Shown here: one piece after another, positions 44,365-53,686 of the stretch
Numbering within the stretch: the stretch's first letter is position 1
How the letters are laid out: each line of letters starts with the position of its first letter
Source of the DNA: JAUIAI01 sp049680625
Lineage (GTDB): Bacteria; Pseudomonadota; Gammaproteobacteria; Burkholderiales; Burkholderiaceae_E
NCBI GenBank assembly: GCA_049680625.1
Contig: JBAUID010000027.1
Location: 58,635 to 122,634 of the forward strand
Length of the DNA: 64,000 bases
Reading direction: 5' to 3'
The notes under the pieces: generated by a model
The model's input: only the letters and a program-made list of their open reading frames with translations
The model's database searches: none
Told to the model about the DNA's origin: nothing
Program-made: the position numbers and the translations under genes

Positions 44365-44820
44365 TCAGCCACCCCCGCCGTGTAGCCACGACTGGTGCGA
44401 ATCGACCAGGGCACAGGCCTTTCGCAACGCAGTCCGGCCGATCAACATCGGGTAGCGCATGATGCGTCGTTCGATCAAAGTCACCTCGGGGTTCAGGACA
44501 ATATCGTTACCAATGCGCAATTGCGTACGAATCACCATCCGCATGCTATGTATACCGCCGGAATTACGCACCTGACGTACGTCGTGTAATACAGCGGTCA
44601 CCTGACGAAAATTGTCGACAACCATATGATCGGGGTAAACGCGAAACTGAACCCCGCGCTGGCCATCTTTTAAGGTTACCTCGACAATATCGGTCGCATG
44701 TAAGGCTGAAGTTTGGGCGCCAGTGTCTATTTTTGCCATGATCGGCCCAAGAGGCAATTCTGGTAGGGTGACCCATTCACGCCAGCCAACCGTAGTTTTG
44801 CCCGCAGTTACCTCACTCAT
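44365..44820 (-). CDS. rimB: RimB-like retropepsin-type protease (ATP-dependent zinc protease family)
   Basis: A 151-residue protein of the DUF785/RimK-LysX-type protease group. The aspartyl-protease-like motif is IDTGAQTSALHA (Asp32), after a short GWREWVTLPELPLGPIMAK lead that is characteristic. The C-terminal MLIGRTAL forms the second family motif. In Pseudomonas RimB acts with RimA and RimK to tune S6 glutamylation. Here it is the first gene of the rimB-rimK-amidohydrolase-rimK' set, about 120 bases after the end of relA. It is cytosolic, with no signal peptide. Confidence 0.85.
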   Translation of the reverse strand: MSEVTAGKTTVGWREWVTLPELPLGPIMAKIDTGAQTSALHATDIVEVTLKDGQRGVQFRVYPDHMVVDNFRQVTAVLHDVRQVRNSGGIHSMRMVIRTQLRIGNDIVLNPEVTLIERRIMRYPMLIGRTALRKACALVDSHQSWLHGGGG

Positions 44821-44940
44821 TACCCGTCCGGACCCCCTGACCGGTGTGCCTCATGTTGTGTCTGCAAAGGATACCTGCAAAAAGCAGCAGTCCCAACCGT
44901 CTGCCGCCAGCCTTGTGGCCGCAAACGCCGGGGCCGCCGG

Positions 44941-46992
44941 TTACCCGGATCTTCCTGGGGACCGGGGCCCGGACTTTTTCCGGCGACGCTGCCCACCCCC
45001 CAGTGGCTGCGTGCTCCAGTTGGCGTCAAGAATCCGGTCGGGTGTTTTGCCCCGCAACCGCCCAAGAACCGGACAAGAAACACAATGAATCCGGATGCCG
45101 CGGCCCAGGGTGATGAATCCGCAAATCGGATCCCCTGGCTGTGGTTTACAACAGCCCGCAAGCGAGGTCAGCAATGAGCCAACCCCGTCGACGACTATGG
45201 CCGCCACACCCTGCACAATGGCGGGCTTTGTGCGCCTCGGGGTATTCACTGAAGCCCGAGGGGTTAACGACAACCCGCGGGCGGGCCCGTAAGTCGCCGA
45301 TTCACGGCCGGCCGCCTGCTCAATGGCGCGAGGGCCAATTTCGCCACGATTGACGGCCGAATACAATTGCGCCGTATCGTCAAAACCAAGTCGCTCGGCC
45401 AGCGTGTCCAGAGACAGTTTGGTTTGTCCTTCGCGCTGCAAGACACGCTCCACCGTGGTGCGCCCAGCGGCGCGCTCACGTTTAGTTTCCAGCGCCGCAA
45501 ACCATTGTCGGACTTTCGAGCGCGCGCGCCGACTGGCGAGAAATCCAAGTTCGGGGTTCAGCCAGTCGCGCGACGGACCAACCCGCGACCCGCTAGCGGC
45601 ATCGTCCGCACGCACCGTTATGATGTCTACGGTTTGCCCTGTCTGCAGCGGCGTCGTTAACGGCACGAGACGGCCGTTAACCCGTGCTCCGCGGCAGCGA
45701 TGACCAAGATCCGAATGCAGATGATAAGCAAAATCAACAGGCGTCGAACCCAGGGGCAACGCCATCACCCTCGCCTGCGGCGTCAGTACGTATACGTGGT
45801 CGTCACGCATCTGAGCCTGGTTCTCGCCACCGCCAAGCGCCGCACCAACCTCTTGTTGCCAATCAAGCAGCTGGCGCAGCCAGGCCACCCGGGACTCGAA
45901 GTTTCCGGCTTTTCCTGCATGTTCTGCGCCCTCTTTATATTGCCAGTGGGCGGCCGCACCGTATTCGGCTGCCTCATGCATCGCAGTGGTTCGCACCTGC
46001 ACCTCGATAGCGCGACCTTCTTCGGTGCGCACAACTGAATGCAGCGACTGATAGCCATTGGGCTTGGGTCGGGTGATGTAGTCGTCGTATTCGCCCGGGA
46101 CTGGTTTCCAAACCTGGTGAATAGCATCCAGGGCTTCATAACAAGTCTGGACCGAATCGACAACTACCCGCAGCGCCAGTAAGTCGTGCACTTGTTCAAA
46201 CGCAAGCTGCTTGCTTTTCATCTTGCGCCAAAGACTCAATATATGCTTTGGGCGACCACTGACCCGGGCATCAATACCGGCGGCCGACAGCGCGCGGCTC
46301 AGTTGCCTGGATGCCTGTTGCACCAGTTCGTCACGTTCGTGGCGCTTGAGCGCCAGGCGGCTTGCGAGATCATAGTAAGTGGTCGGTTCAAGGAATCGAA
46401 AGGCCAGATCTTCGAGCTCCCATTTCAACTGCCATAGTCCAAGTCGGTTAGCCAGCGGTGCGAGTACCTCAATCGTTTCATGACACAAAGCCGGCGTCGG
46501 TTTTTCTCGAGTCGCTGCATAAGTCCGCAAGTTCTGAAGGCGGGACGCCAGACGCAACAAAACCACCCGTAAATCAACAGACATGGCGAGCAACATGCGT
46601 CTCAGTGTTTCGATACGGGAGGCTGCACCGCGGTCTTTGCCGTCCCCCTGGTGCAGGTGAATTTCTCGTAAGGCCCGCAACTGACGCATTGATCCGCATA
46701 GCTGGGCCACGTCTGCGCCAAATCGTTCAGTCACCACCTCCAGAGTGACGGCAGAGTCAAACGGGTACAGCCAGGCAGCCGCCTGGGTCGCCGGGTCGGC
46801 GCCAATTTCACGCAGAATCTGGGCAACTCCACCAGCATGGGCGAGCATCGGCTCAGCCGGATTAATTCCGGCCGAATCGGACCGCAACCAACTCCGGGCC
46901 TCATTGGGCAGACTGGCCGGCTGCCCGCTGGCGGGTTGGTTGAGAACGACAGGCTCTGAATTCATGTTGACATGGTGACGCTTAATAACCAT
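44941..46992 (-). CDS. relA: (p)ppGpp synthetase RelA lacking the ACT domain
   Basis: A 683-residue RSH protein. The N-terminal hydrolase-like domain is degenerate: the HDxxED positions read YPFDSAV, so no hydrolase is expected. The synthetase (about 230-370) is intact, with EQVHDLLALRVVV, the monofunctional-type GEYDDYITRPKPNGYQSLH and IEVQVRT. TGS (VMALPLGSTPVDFAYHLHSDLG) and the Zn-finger-like CC region (GCCKPQPGDPICG, HCVSC) follow. Then the protein ends with an Arg/Lys/Gly/Ser tail of about 24 residues where RelA normally has an ACT/RRM domain of about 75. No other frame or space holds one. RelA makes ppGpp on starved ribosomes, and loss of the last domain would change its control. The start may also be 46965. 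Confidence 0.92.
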   Translation of the reverse strand: MVIKRHHVNMNSEPVVLNQPASGQPASLPNEARSWLRSDSAGINPAEPMLAHAGGVAQILREIGADPATQAAAWLYPFDSAVTLEVVTERFGADVAQLCGSMRQLRALREIHLHQGDGKDRGAASRIETLRRMLLAMSVDLRVVLLRLASRLQNLRTYAATREKPTPALCHETIEVLAPLANRLGLWQLKWELEDLAFRFLEPTTYYDLASRLALKRHERDELVQQASRQLSRALSAAGIDARVSGRPKHILSLWRKMKSKQLAFEQVHDLLALRVVVDSVQTCYEALDAIHQVWKPVPGEYDDYITRPKPNGYQSLHSVVRTEEGRAIEVQVRTTAMHEAAEYGAAAHWQYKEGAEHAGKAGNFESRVAWLRQLLDWQQEVGAALGGGENQAQMRDDHVYVLTPQARVMALPLGSTPVDFAYHLHSDLGHRCRGARVNGRLVPLTTPLQTGQTVDIITVRADDAASGSRVGPSRDWLNPELGFLASRRARSKVRQWFAALETKRERAAGRTTVERVLQREGQTKLSLDTLAERLGFDDTAQLYSAVNRGEIGPRAIEQAAGRESATYGPARGLSLTPRASVNTPRRTKPAIVQGVAAIVVDGVGSLLTSLAGCCKPQPGDPICGFITLGRGIRIHCVSCPVLGRLRGKTPDRILDANWSTQPLGGGQRRRKKSGPRSPGRSG

Positions 46993-47012
46993 ATATGCTG
47001 ACCATACGCGCG

Positions 47013-47044
47013 AATTTGCGCCGCATCCAATTTGCGCCGCATCA
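47013..47044. repeat. 16-bp tandem duplication upstream of relA and prsK
   Basis: AATTTGCGCCGCATCC (47013-47028) is followed by AATTTGCGCCGCATCA (47029-47044), 15 of 16 identical. It lies in the divergent promoter gap of relA and prsK. Confidence 0.9.
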
Positions 47045-47290
47045 GTAGCGGTTGTTACCCGGCTAAGCCGGAATTACCGCTGTTTACCGAGGAGCCACCT
47101 ACTTTTAACCAAACAACTCGATAATTAGGCTCTTTTGATCGAATGTGTTATTGACGCAGGTGATGTGGTTGATGCGGGCTCATCGGCGGCACCGATTCGT
47201 GTTGTCACCGTGAATAAAGTACGATTGTGGTCAGTGATCGTGCCGTAGCTAAGTCATCAATCCAGAATGGCGGGCGGCCCGCAAATAATA

Positions 47291-49387
47291 ATGAATTCTG
47301 AACTTCTCGGCTTTATCAGTTTTGCGATTGCCGCGTTAACCTTTGGTGCGCTGGCACTGCTTCTTATCGCCCGTCAACAGACCGGTATGACCAGCCGGTT
47401 ATTCCTTCTTGCGGTGATCGTGCAAGCCGTATGGGCGGCAGTGATGGGCCTGGGTCTGACCGTTGTTCATGTGCCGGAATTTATCGGCACCAGCGCAGAA
47501 GCTTTACGAACGTTTGCATGGACGGCTTTCCTGTTGTCCCTGCCCTTCCAGGACGACTCGGCCCAGGGTGAGTTTCTAAACGTACGGCGGCTGCGCAGCG
47601 CTGCGTTAATCATGGCGATGATCTGCGGTCTCTCGGGCCTGGTTCTCGACCTGGCTGACGCAGACCTGCGCCTGGTGTTCACTGCCCGGATTGCCGCCGC
47701 AATGTTCGGCCTGGTGGTGCTTGAACAAGTCTATCGAAACGCATCCCCAGGCAAACGCTGGTCAATTCGCTTTTTGGCGGTTGCCCTGCTGGCAATGCTT
47801 GGCTTTGACTTATTGCTGTTCAGCGATGCCTTGCTTTATTCGAAACTCAATACCCATTGGTTTACGGCCCGGGGTTTTGCAAACGCTTTATTAGCCCCAT
47901 TATTCGGCCTCGCGGCGATACGCAATCGCGAGTGGAAGTTGGATATTTCGGTCTCACGCCGGGTCGTCTTTCACTCGACTGCATTACTCGGATCAATCGC
48001 CTACATCGTCATGGTTGGTCTGGGCGGTTACTACGTGCGCGAGGTTGGCGGTGAATGGGGTGCTGTTGCGCAGGCACTGATTATTTTTGTGGCTGCCACC
48101 GCCCTGTTGATCCTGTTATTTTCGTCTGGCATGCGGGCCAGCTTGCGGGTATTGATATCAAAACACTTTTTTGACTACCGTTACGACTACCGCGAAGAGT
48201 GGCTCAAACTCACCCAGTTGCTGTCGCAACCTGGAAACACCCGGCGCCAGCTGAGCGGCGACGAAAATCTGCCAGAGCGAGCACTGCAGGGAATGGCGGC
48301 TTTGGTTGACAGCGCCGGGGCAGGCTTGTGGCTGCACGAACCCGGTGGACTCTACGGCTTTCAGGCGGCGCTGGACTACAACGGCCCAACCAGCGAAATC
48401 GCGGGCGACCACTCAATTGCCAATTACCTGAAAAACCGGCAGTGGGTCATCGACCTGAACGAGTTTCATCAAGATCCAGAGCGCTATCCCGGTCTGCAGA
48501 TTCCGGCTGAATTCCTGAATAAGTCGCTCTGGTTAGTTGTTCCGCTGCTGCTGCGCGATGAATTAATTGGCATTGTTGTGTTGAAAAATTCGGTCGCCCC
48601 GATTCCGGTGAACTGGGAGGTTCGCGACCTGCTAAAAACCGCCGGCCGACAGATCGCAAGCCATCTGGGCGTTCAGCAGGCAACTAAACAATTACTCCAG
48701 TCGCAGCAGTTTGATTCCTTCAACCGGCTGTCCGCATTTGTTGTCCACGATCTGAAAAACCTGGTCTCGCAACTCAGTTTGCTGTCGGAGAACGCCAAAA
48801 AACATCGAAATAATCCACAATTTCAGACCGATATGGTCGAAACCGTGAACAACGTCCTTCAGAGAATGCAGGGGCTGCTGCTTCAATTACGAGCAGGCAC
48901 AAAGCCAATCGAAAGTCCGATCCCTATCCCGGTCACATCGGTGCTGGAAAAAGCGACACATCAGAAGCGGATGTCTCGCCCCAGCCCGTCCCTGGAAATC
49001 GATCAGTCGCTTCGGTCGGCCAGTGTAAGAGCCCATGCCGAGCGATTGGAGCGCGTCATTGGGCATTTGATACAAAACGCCGTCGAGGCCTGTTCGGCTC
49101 GCGGTCAAGTAAAAGTCCTGGCGCACGCAGAGGCGGGAATGGCCATTGTTGAGGTTATCGACAACGGAAAAGGCATGAGCGAACAATTCATTCGCAACCG
49201 TCTGTTCCGACCATTCACGAGCTCCAAGCCCAACGGTATGGGAATCGGCACATTCGAAAGCCGAGAATATATCCGTGAGATCGGCGGTCGTCTGGATGTA
49301 AAAAGCCACCCTGGCAAAGGCACGACATTTCGTATCGCCTTGCCGCTTGCAGAAAACCGCGAGGGTGTGGCTCCGGACATGGAGTAG
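47291..49387 (+). CDS. prsK: PEP-CTERM-system histidine kinase PrsK
   Basis: A 698-residue sensor kinase with an N-terminal membrane domain of about eight segments (1-290), a GAF domain (about 310-460) and a kinase core. The core has FVVHDLKNLVSQLSLLSENAKKH, with the His in HDLKN typical of PrsK, plus IDNGKGMSEQF and SKPNGMGIGTFESREYI of the ATPase domain. This family controls exopolysaccharide and PEP-CTERM protein genes through PrsR. The start at ATG 47291 gives MNSELLGFIS; an upstream ATG at 47267 is possible. The stop lies five bases before prsR. Confidence 0.92.
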   Translation: MNSELLGFISFAIAALTFGALALLLIARQQTGMTSRLFLLAVIVQAVWAAVMGLGLTVVHVPEFIGTSAEALRTFAWTAFLLSLPFQDDSAQGEFLNVRRLRSAALIMAMICGLSGLVLDLADADLRLVFTARIAAAMFGLVVLEQVYRNASPGKRWSIRFLAVALLAMLGFDLLLFSDALLYSKLNTHWFTARGFANALLAPLFGLAAIRNREWKLDISVSRRVVFHSTALLGSIAYIVMVGLGGYYVREVGGEWGAVAQALIIFVAATALLILLFSSGMRASLRVLISKHFFDYRYDYREEWLKLTQLLSQPGNTRRQLSGDENLPERALQGMAALVDSAGAGLWLHEPGGLYGFQAALDYNGPTSEIAGDHSIANYLKNRQWVIDLNEFHQDPERYPGLQIPAEFLNKSLWLVVPLLLRDELIGIVVLKNSVAPIPVNWEVRDLLKTAGRQIASHLGVQQATKQLLQSQQFDSFNRLSAFVVHDLKNLVSQLSLLSENAKKHRNNPQFQTDMVETVNNVLQRMQGLLLQLRAGTKPIESPIPIPVTSVLEKATHQKRMSRPSPSLEIDQSLRSASVRAHAERLERVIGHLIQNAVEACSARGQVKVLAHAEAGMAIVEVIDNGKGMSEQFIRNRLFRPFTSSKPNGMGIGTFESREYIREIGGRLDVKSHPGKGTTFRIALPLAENREGVAPDME

Positions 49388-49392
49388 TTGAG

Positions 49393-50757
49393 ATGGCTGA
49401 TTCGCGACCAGTACTACTGGTAGTTGAAGACGATTTGGGCTTACAGAAGCAAATGCGGTGGTCGCTTGACCGCTTTAACGTGGTCTTTGCCCAGGACCGC
49501 GATTCGGCAATCGCCCTGCTGCGACGGCACGAACCCACCGTGGTGACTCTTGATCTCGGGCTACCACCTGAGACCGGCTCTACCGAGGAAGGCTTTAAAA
49601 CCCTCGACGAGATTCTCACCCTTTCCCCGGCGACCAAGGTTATTGCCGTTACCGGGCAAAATGATCGAGCGAATGCATTGCGTGCCATTGGCGCCGGCGC
49701 CTACGACTTTTTCTCAAAGCCGTTTGATGCTGACACCTTGGGGCTGGTGATCGATCGCGCGTTTAACGTTGCCGATCTCGAGCGTGAGAACCTGCGACGT
49801 TCACACTCGGTGTTTGAGATGCCTCTGAAAGACTTAATCACACGCGATCCGAACATGGTAAAAGTGTGCCGCCAAATCGAAAAACTGTCTCCAACTGACG
49901 CCTCCGTCCTCCTGGCGGGCGAAAGTGGCACCGGGAAAGAGGTCCTTGCCCGCGGCCTGCACGACTTGTCCAACCGACGTTCCAACCGTTTTGTTGCCAT
50001 AAACTGCGCGGCCATTCCCGAGAATCTGCTCGAATCTGAGCTTTTTGGGTACGAAAAAGGCGCATTTACCGGTGCAGTCAAACAAACCCAGGGAAAAATC
50101 GAAGTTGCCGATGGCGGCACCTTGTTCCTGGACGAAATTGGCGACCTACCCATGTCTTTGCAGGCCAAGCTGTTACGCTTTTTGCAGAGCCGGGTTATCG
50201 AGCGCATCGGCGGTCGTAACGAAATTGCTGTGAACGTTCGCGTGGTTTGCGCAACCCACCGCAATCTGCGGGAGCTGATCGAAAAAGGCTTCTTTCGGGA
50301 AGATTTGTACTACCGCCTCACGGAGATGGTCATTAACATCCCCCCGCTACGCGATCGCACCGGAGACGCATCACTACTGGCGCACGCATTTGTTAAGAAG
50401 TTTGCGCGTGAGCAAAAGCGTGACCGCCTGACATTGCGGGACGATGCGCTACAGGCCATCGCCAGCCATAACTGGCCAGGTAACGTCCGGGAACTCGAAA
50501 ACTGCATCAAACGGGCGGTGATCATGGCTGAAACCAATACAGTTGGTGCCGCCGATCTGGGCCTGCAGCAAGCCGAAGAAAAACCGCCGCTTAACTTGCG
50601 CCGCATTCGCGATGATGCAGAGCGCAGTGCAGTACTCAGGGCAATGGCTCAATCCGGTGGTAACATTGCCCGGGCTTCGGAATTACTGGGAATAAGCCGG
50701 CCAACAATGTACGACTTGCTCAATCGCTTCGGGTTGCGCGAAAAGCAGGCCAGCTAA
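49393..50757 (+). CDS. prsR: PEP-CTERM-box sigma-54 response regulator PrsR
   Basis: A 454-residue NtrC-type regulator. The receiver (1-130) has Asp13/Asp14 and phospho-acceptor Asp54 in VTLDLGLPP. The AAA+ domain has GESGTGKE (about 175-182), GAFTGA and FLDEIGDLP. The Fis-type HTH (RASELLGISRPTMYDLLNRFGL) is at the C-terminus. The insert GSTEEGFKTLDEIL in the receiver matches the PrsR family. With sigma-54 it activates exopolysaccharide and sorting genes, possibly including those at 52-57 kb. It is coupled to prsK by a five-base gap. Confidence 0.93.
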   Translation: MADSRPVLLVVEDDLGLQKQMRWSLDRFNVVFAQDRDSAIALLRRHEPTVVTLDLGLPPETGSTEEGFKTLDEILTLSPATKVIAVTGQNDRANALRAIGAGAYDFFSKPFDADTLGLVIDRAFNVADLERENLRRSHSVFEMPLKDLITRDPNMVKVCRQIEKLSPTDASVLLAGESGTGKEVLARGLHDLSNRRSNRFVAINCAAIPENLLESELFGYEKGAFTGAVKQTQGKIEVADGGTLFLDEIGDLPMSLQAKLLRFLQSRVIERIGGRNEIAVNVRVVCATHRNLRELIEKGFFREDLYYRLTEMVINIPPLRDRTGDASLLAHAFVKKFAREQKRDRLTLRDDALQAIASHNWPGNVRELENCIKRAVIMAETNTVGAADLGLQQAEEKPPLNLRRIRDDAERSAVLRAMAQSGGNIARASELLGISRPTMYDLLNRFGLREKQAS

Positions 50758-50820
50758 AGACCAGCAGCTCCGGTGTCTGCCGCCAGGGAACTAACCGGAA
50801 AACGGTCGGTTCCCTGATGG

Positions 50821-50868
50821 TCAATTGCTGAGTCAATTGCTGAGTCAATTGCCGAGTCAATTGCCGAT
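50821..50868. repeat. 12-bp tandem repeat, four copies, before the lytic transglycosylase
   Basis: TCAATTGCTGAG occurs twice (50821-50844), then TCAATTGCCGAG and TCAATTGCCGAT (50845-50868), an exact 12-base period. It lies between prsR and the transglycosylase. In the + frame it encodes SQLL/SQLP units, but those probably lie upstream of the true gene start. Confidence 0.93.
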
Positions 50869-51052
50869 AATGAATAAAAATCTGCGTGGCAGCACGGCAC
50901 GCGGCAATTTCCCGGACCTGATGCCAAATTCCTTTGCTCGCGTTAACGTGCGCCGATTCCGTCCTTCAGTAATACTGGCGGCATTGTCGAAAATTTGTCG
51001 CCTTCTGCCATGTCGCCCTCTGCCAGAATCTGAAACTCGGCGCATACTGTGT

Positions 51053-52018
51053 ATGCCAAATGATTTACGGTCGGCCATGTTGGCAAGCGTGCTGCTGCTT
51101 AGTCCGGCAGGCTTGCTGGCACAGCAAGCGACCGAGAAACTGAGTACGGCCCAGCTCGAACGTTTCATTGTCCCCGGTCAGCCCTTACACACTCGCTTGA
51201 ACAATCCGGCGGCGATGGCTCAGGCGAAAGCGTATTATTGCCGCCGTGCAGCTTCCGGCTCGACCAATGCAATGACCAGACTTGGCTGGCTCTTGTTGGA
51301 GCAAGACCCGGCAAAGTCAGAAAATATTGACGTCGCGGGCAGTTTATTCCGTCGGGCGGCAGCCCATGGCGACCCGGTAGCCCAAGATCTGGCCAGTATT
51401 TTTCAAAACACGGCAGATCGGTTGCCGCCATGCCTGCGGCCTTTCAAACCCCTGACCATTGTCAGTGAGGCGAACAACAAAGAGAACCGGGAAGCAGCCG
51501 CTGCGGCCATAAAAACAGCTGCGGCCGCCAGGCTACAACAACGCGCCAGAGTCAGCCGGGTGGTTGCCAAGATGGCCAGGCGCTACCGGCTTGATCCGCG
51601 GCTGGTGCTCGCTATTGTGCAATTGGAATCCAGTTTCCGCCCCGGAGTGGTTTCTACTCAACAGGCTCGCGGCCTGATGCAACTTACCCCGGACACTGCT
51701 CGGCGCTTCGGTGTAAAAGACGCAGCCAACTGGATCGAAAACCTGCGCGGGGGTATGGCCTACCTCAGATGGCTGCTGGCTTATTTTGAAGGTGACGTGA
51801 TTTTGGCGGCTGCCGCATATAATTCAGGCGAAGGCAATGTCAATAAATACGGCGGCGTTCCGCCATTCAAAGAGACCATGGACTATATTGCCAAGCTTCG
51901 GGCGATCTACCATCGCGATACCCATCCGTTTGACGCGCGCATCCAATCCCCATCCCCTGCCCTCGCCAGGCTAAGGGAGCAGGAAGCAGAAAAACTTGCA
52001 ATTGTCAGTTCGCAGTAA
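51053..52018 (+). CDS. Exported lytic transglycosylase with Sel1-like region
   Basis: A 321-residue periplasmic murein hydrolase. The start at ATG 51053 gives a clear signal peptide (hydrophobic about 8-23, ending LLAQQ). The open frame runs back to 50825 through the 12-bp repeat, but that leader is not a signal and looks untranslated. A Sel1-like helical region (about 55-120, TNAMTRLGWLLLEQDP) precedes the transglycosylase domain (about 175-295). The catalytic Glu192 lies in QLESSFRPG, with the motifs ARGLMQLTPDTARRFG and AAYNSGEGNV downstream. Such enzymes cut glycan strands, and here may open the wall for exopolysaccharide export. A strong bidirectional terminator follows. Confidence 0.9.
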   Translation: MPNDLRSAMLASVLLLSPAGLLAQQATEKLSTAQLERFIVPGQPLHTRLNNPAAMAQAKAYYCRRAASGSTNAMTRLGWLLLEQDPAKSENIDVAGSLFRRAAAHGDPVAQDLASIFQNTADRLPPCLRPFKPLTIVSEANNKENREAAAAAIKTAAAARLQQRARVSRVVAKMARRYRLDPRLVLAIVQLESSFRPGVVSTQQARGLMQLTPDTARRFGVKDAANWIENLRGGMAYLRWLLAYFEGDVILAAAAYNSGEGNVNKYGGVPPFKETMDYIAKLRAIYHRDTHPFDARIQSPSPALARLREQEAEKLAIVSSQ

Positions 52019-52051
52019 ATGCACTACAAACAATGCGGGGCACAGCCCAAC

Positions 52052-52086
52052 AAAAAAAACGCAGCCGGGTTGGCTGCGTTTTTTTT
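52052..52086. terminator. Bidirectional rho-independent terminator
   Basis: AACGCAGCC (52058-52066) pairs with GGCTGCGTT (52072-52080) around GGGTT. An A tract precedes the stem and a T tract follows it, so it can serve both the transglycosylase (+) and ugd (-). Confidence 0.95.
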
Positions 52087-52101
52087 ACCTGTCAACAGCG
52101 C

Positions 52102-53535
52102 TCAGGCAGACCGCGCCTTGACTTTTTTCGTCGCAGACTTGGTCGACCTTGCCGCACTGGCCGCTTTACTGCTACTTAGCTTTTTTTTTGCCGGTCCCGG
52201 CTGCGGAATACTTGTTGTCCGCCCAATACCAAAGTAATCGAAGCCACGGCGGGTCATAACCTTCGGATCGTACAGATTGCGACCATCAAAGATAACGGGT
52301 GCTTTCATACGACGCTGCAACTCGTCGAAATCCGGTGCACGAAATGCCTTCCACTCGGTGGCAATCAGCAAAGCGTCAGCGCCATCGACGGCATCCATCG
52401 GGCTGAATGTAAGCAATAGGCCATCGCGCCCGCCGTAAATTCGCTGGCACTCTTCCATGGCAACCGGATCGTAAGCCTGAACCTTGGCACCCGCCTCGAG
52501 CAGGGCTTCGATAATGACACGGGCCGGTGCCTCACGCATATCGTCGGTATTGGGTTTGAACGCCAGGCCCCAGAGTGCAAAACGCTTTCCGGCAAGCTCA
52601 TTGCCATAGTAGTTTCGCAGCTTTTGAATCAAGACGGTCTTCTGGGTGTCATTGACATCTTGCACGGCCTGCAAAACGCGCAACGGATGGCCGTGTTCCT
52701 GCGATGTCTTCATCAATGCAGAGACATCTTTCGGGAAGCAGGAACCACCGTAGCCGGTGCCGGCATAAAGGAAAGAATATCCAATACGGCTGTCCGAGCC
52801 GATACCTTTGCGAACGTCTTCAATATCAGCGCCGACTTTGTCCGCCAGGTTGGCCAGATCGTTCATGAATGAGATCCGGGTGGCCAGCATCGCGTTGGCC
52901 GCGTACTTGGTCATTTCAGCTGACCGCAACGACATCGTTATCAGGCGGTCGTGATGCCGTTGAAACGGATCGTACAACTCGCGCATCAACTCTTCGGCCT
53001 GCGGATCTTCAACACCAAGGACAATTCGGTCCGGTCGCATAAAGTCGGCAACCGCTGCACCTTCTTTGAGAAACTCCGGGTTCGACACTACGGCGTATTC
53101 CAACTTGGATTTACGCTTGGTCAGTGTCTGACGCATCCGCTCTGACACCTTGTCAGCGGTGCCAACCGGCACGGTCGATTTGTCGACCACCACCCGGTAA
53201 CCATCCATATACCTGGCAATGCCTTCTGCGGCTGCCAGCACGTATTGCAGATCAGCGGAGCCGTCTTCGTCAGGTGGGGTGCCAACCGCAATCATCTGCA
53301 CAACCCCAAACAACGCACCTTCTTTGGGGCTTGCAGAAAACTGCAGGCGTTTTGCCTCGACGTTGTTCTTCACGACAACATCCAGGCCCGGTTCGTAGAT
53401 CGGAATTTCACCGTTTCGCAGGCGGGCAACCTTGGACTCATCGATGTCAACACACATCACATCATGTCCGACATCCGCCAGACAGGCCCCGGTAACCAGG
53501 CCTACATATCCAGTGCCAATAACAGTAACTTTCAT
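52102..53535 (-). CDS. ugd: UDP-glucose 6-dehydrogenase with basic C-terminal tail
   Basis: A 477-residue enzyme oxidising UDP-glucose to UDP-glucuronate for polysaccharide synthesis. It has the NAD loop GTGYVGLVTG (7-16), ESTVPVGT-type VDKSTVPVGTADK, NPEFLKEGAAV, the catalytic Cys in GYGGSCFPKD (about 261) and WGLAFKPNTDDMREAPA. The last 35 or so residues, after PQPG, are almost purely Lys/Ala/Ser (SSSKAASAARSTKSATKK), like a histone H1 tail, and are absent from ordinary Ugd (about 440 residues). It converges on the transglycosylase across a shared terminator. Confidence 0.95.
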   Translation of the reverse strand: MKVTVIGTGYVGLVTGACLADVGHDVMCVDIDESKVARLRNGEIPIYEPGLDVVVKNNVEAKRLQFSASPKEGALFGVVQMIAVGTPPDEDGSADLQYVLAAAEGIARYMDGYRVVVDKSTVPVGTADKVSERMRQTLTKRKSKLEYAVVSNPEFLKEGAAVADFMRPDRIVLGVEDPQAEELMRELYDPFQRHHDRLITMSLRSAEMTKYAANAMLATRISFMNDLANLADKVGADIEDVRKGIGSDSRIGYSFLYAGTGYGGSCFPKDVSALMKTSQEHGHPLRVLQAVQDVNDTQKTVLIQKLRNYYGNELAGKRFALWGLAFKPNTDDMREAPARVIIEALLEAGAKVQAYDPVAMEECQRIYGGRDGLLLTFSPMDAVDGADALLIATEWKAFRAPDFDELQRRMKAPVIFDGRNLYDPKVMTRRGFDYFGIGRTTSIPQPGPAKKKLSSSKAASAARSTKSATKKVKARSA

Positions 53536-53686
53536 TCAGCTTTCCAAGCAAATTTAAGGTAACCGGCCATCGCCAGCAATGAAAAACAATTTAACGCACG
53601 GAGCGTTCTCAGACTATAAGACTGTGCATCAGAAACGCCGGCGCGGGTATAGATAGTTCGACCGAACAGCACGCTGAAACGGCCAT

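Noticed and set aside
44821..45161. Missing RelA ACT domain hidden in another frame
   Set aside because: The 120-base gap before rimB is too short, and the minus-strand translations of the region show no ACT features.
50821..50868. CRISPR-like array
   Set aside because: The 12-bp units are directly adjacent with no spacers, so this is a simple tandem repeat.
50825..51052. Longer start of the lytic transglycosylase through the 12-bp repeat
   Set aside because: The extension is not a signal peptide and places repeat-derived SQL units before it; ATG 51053 gives a clean signal peptide.
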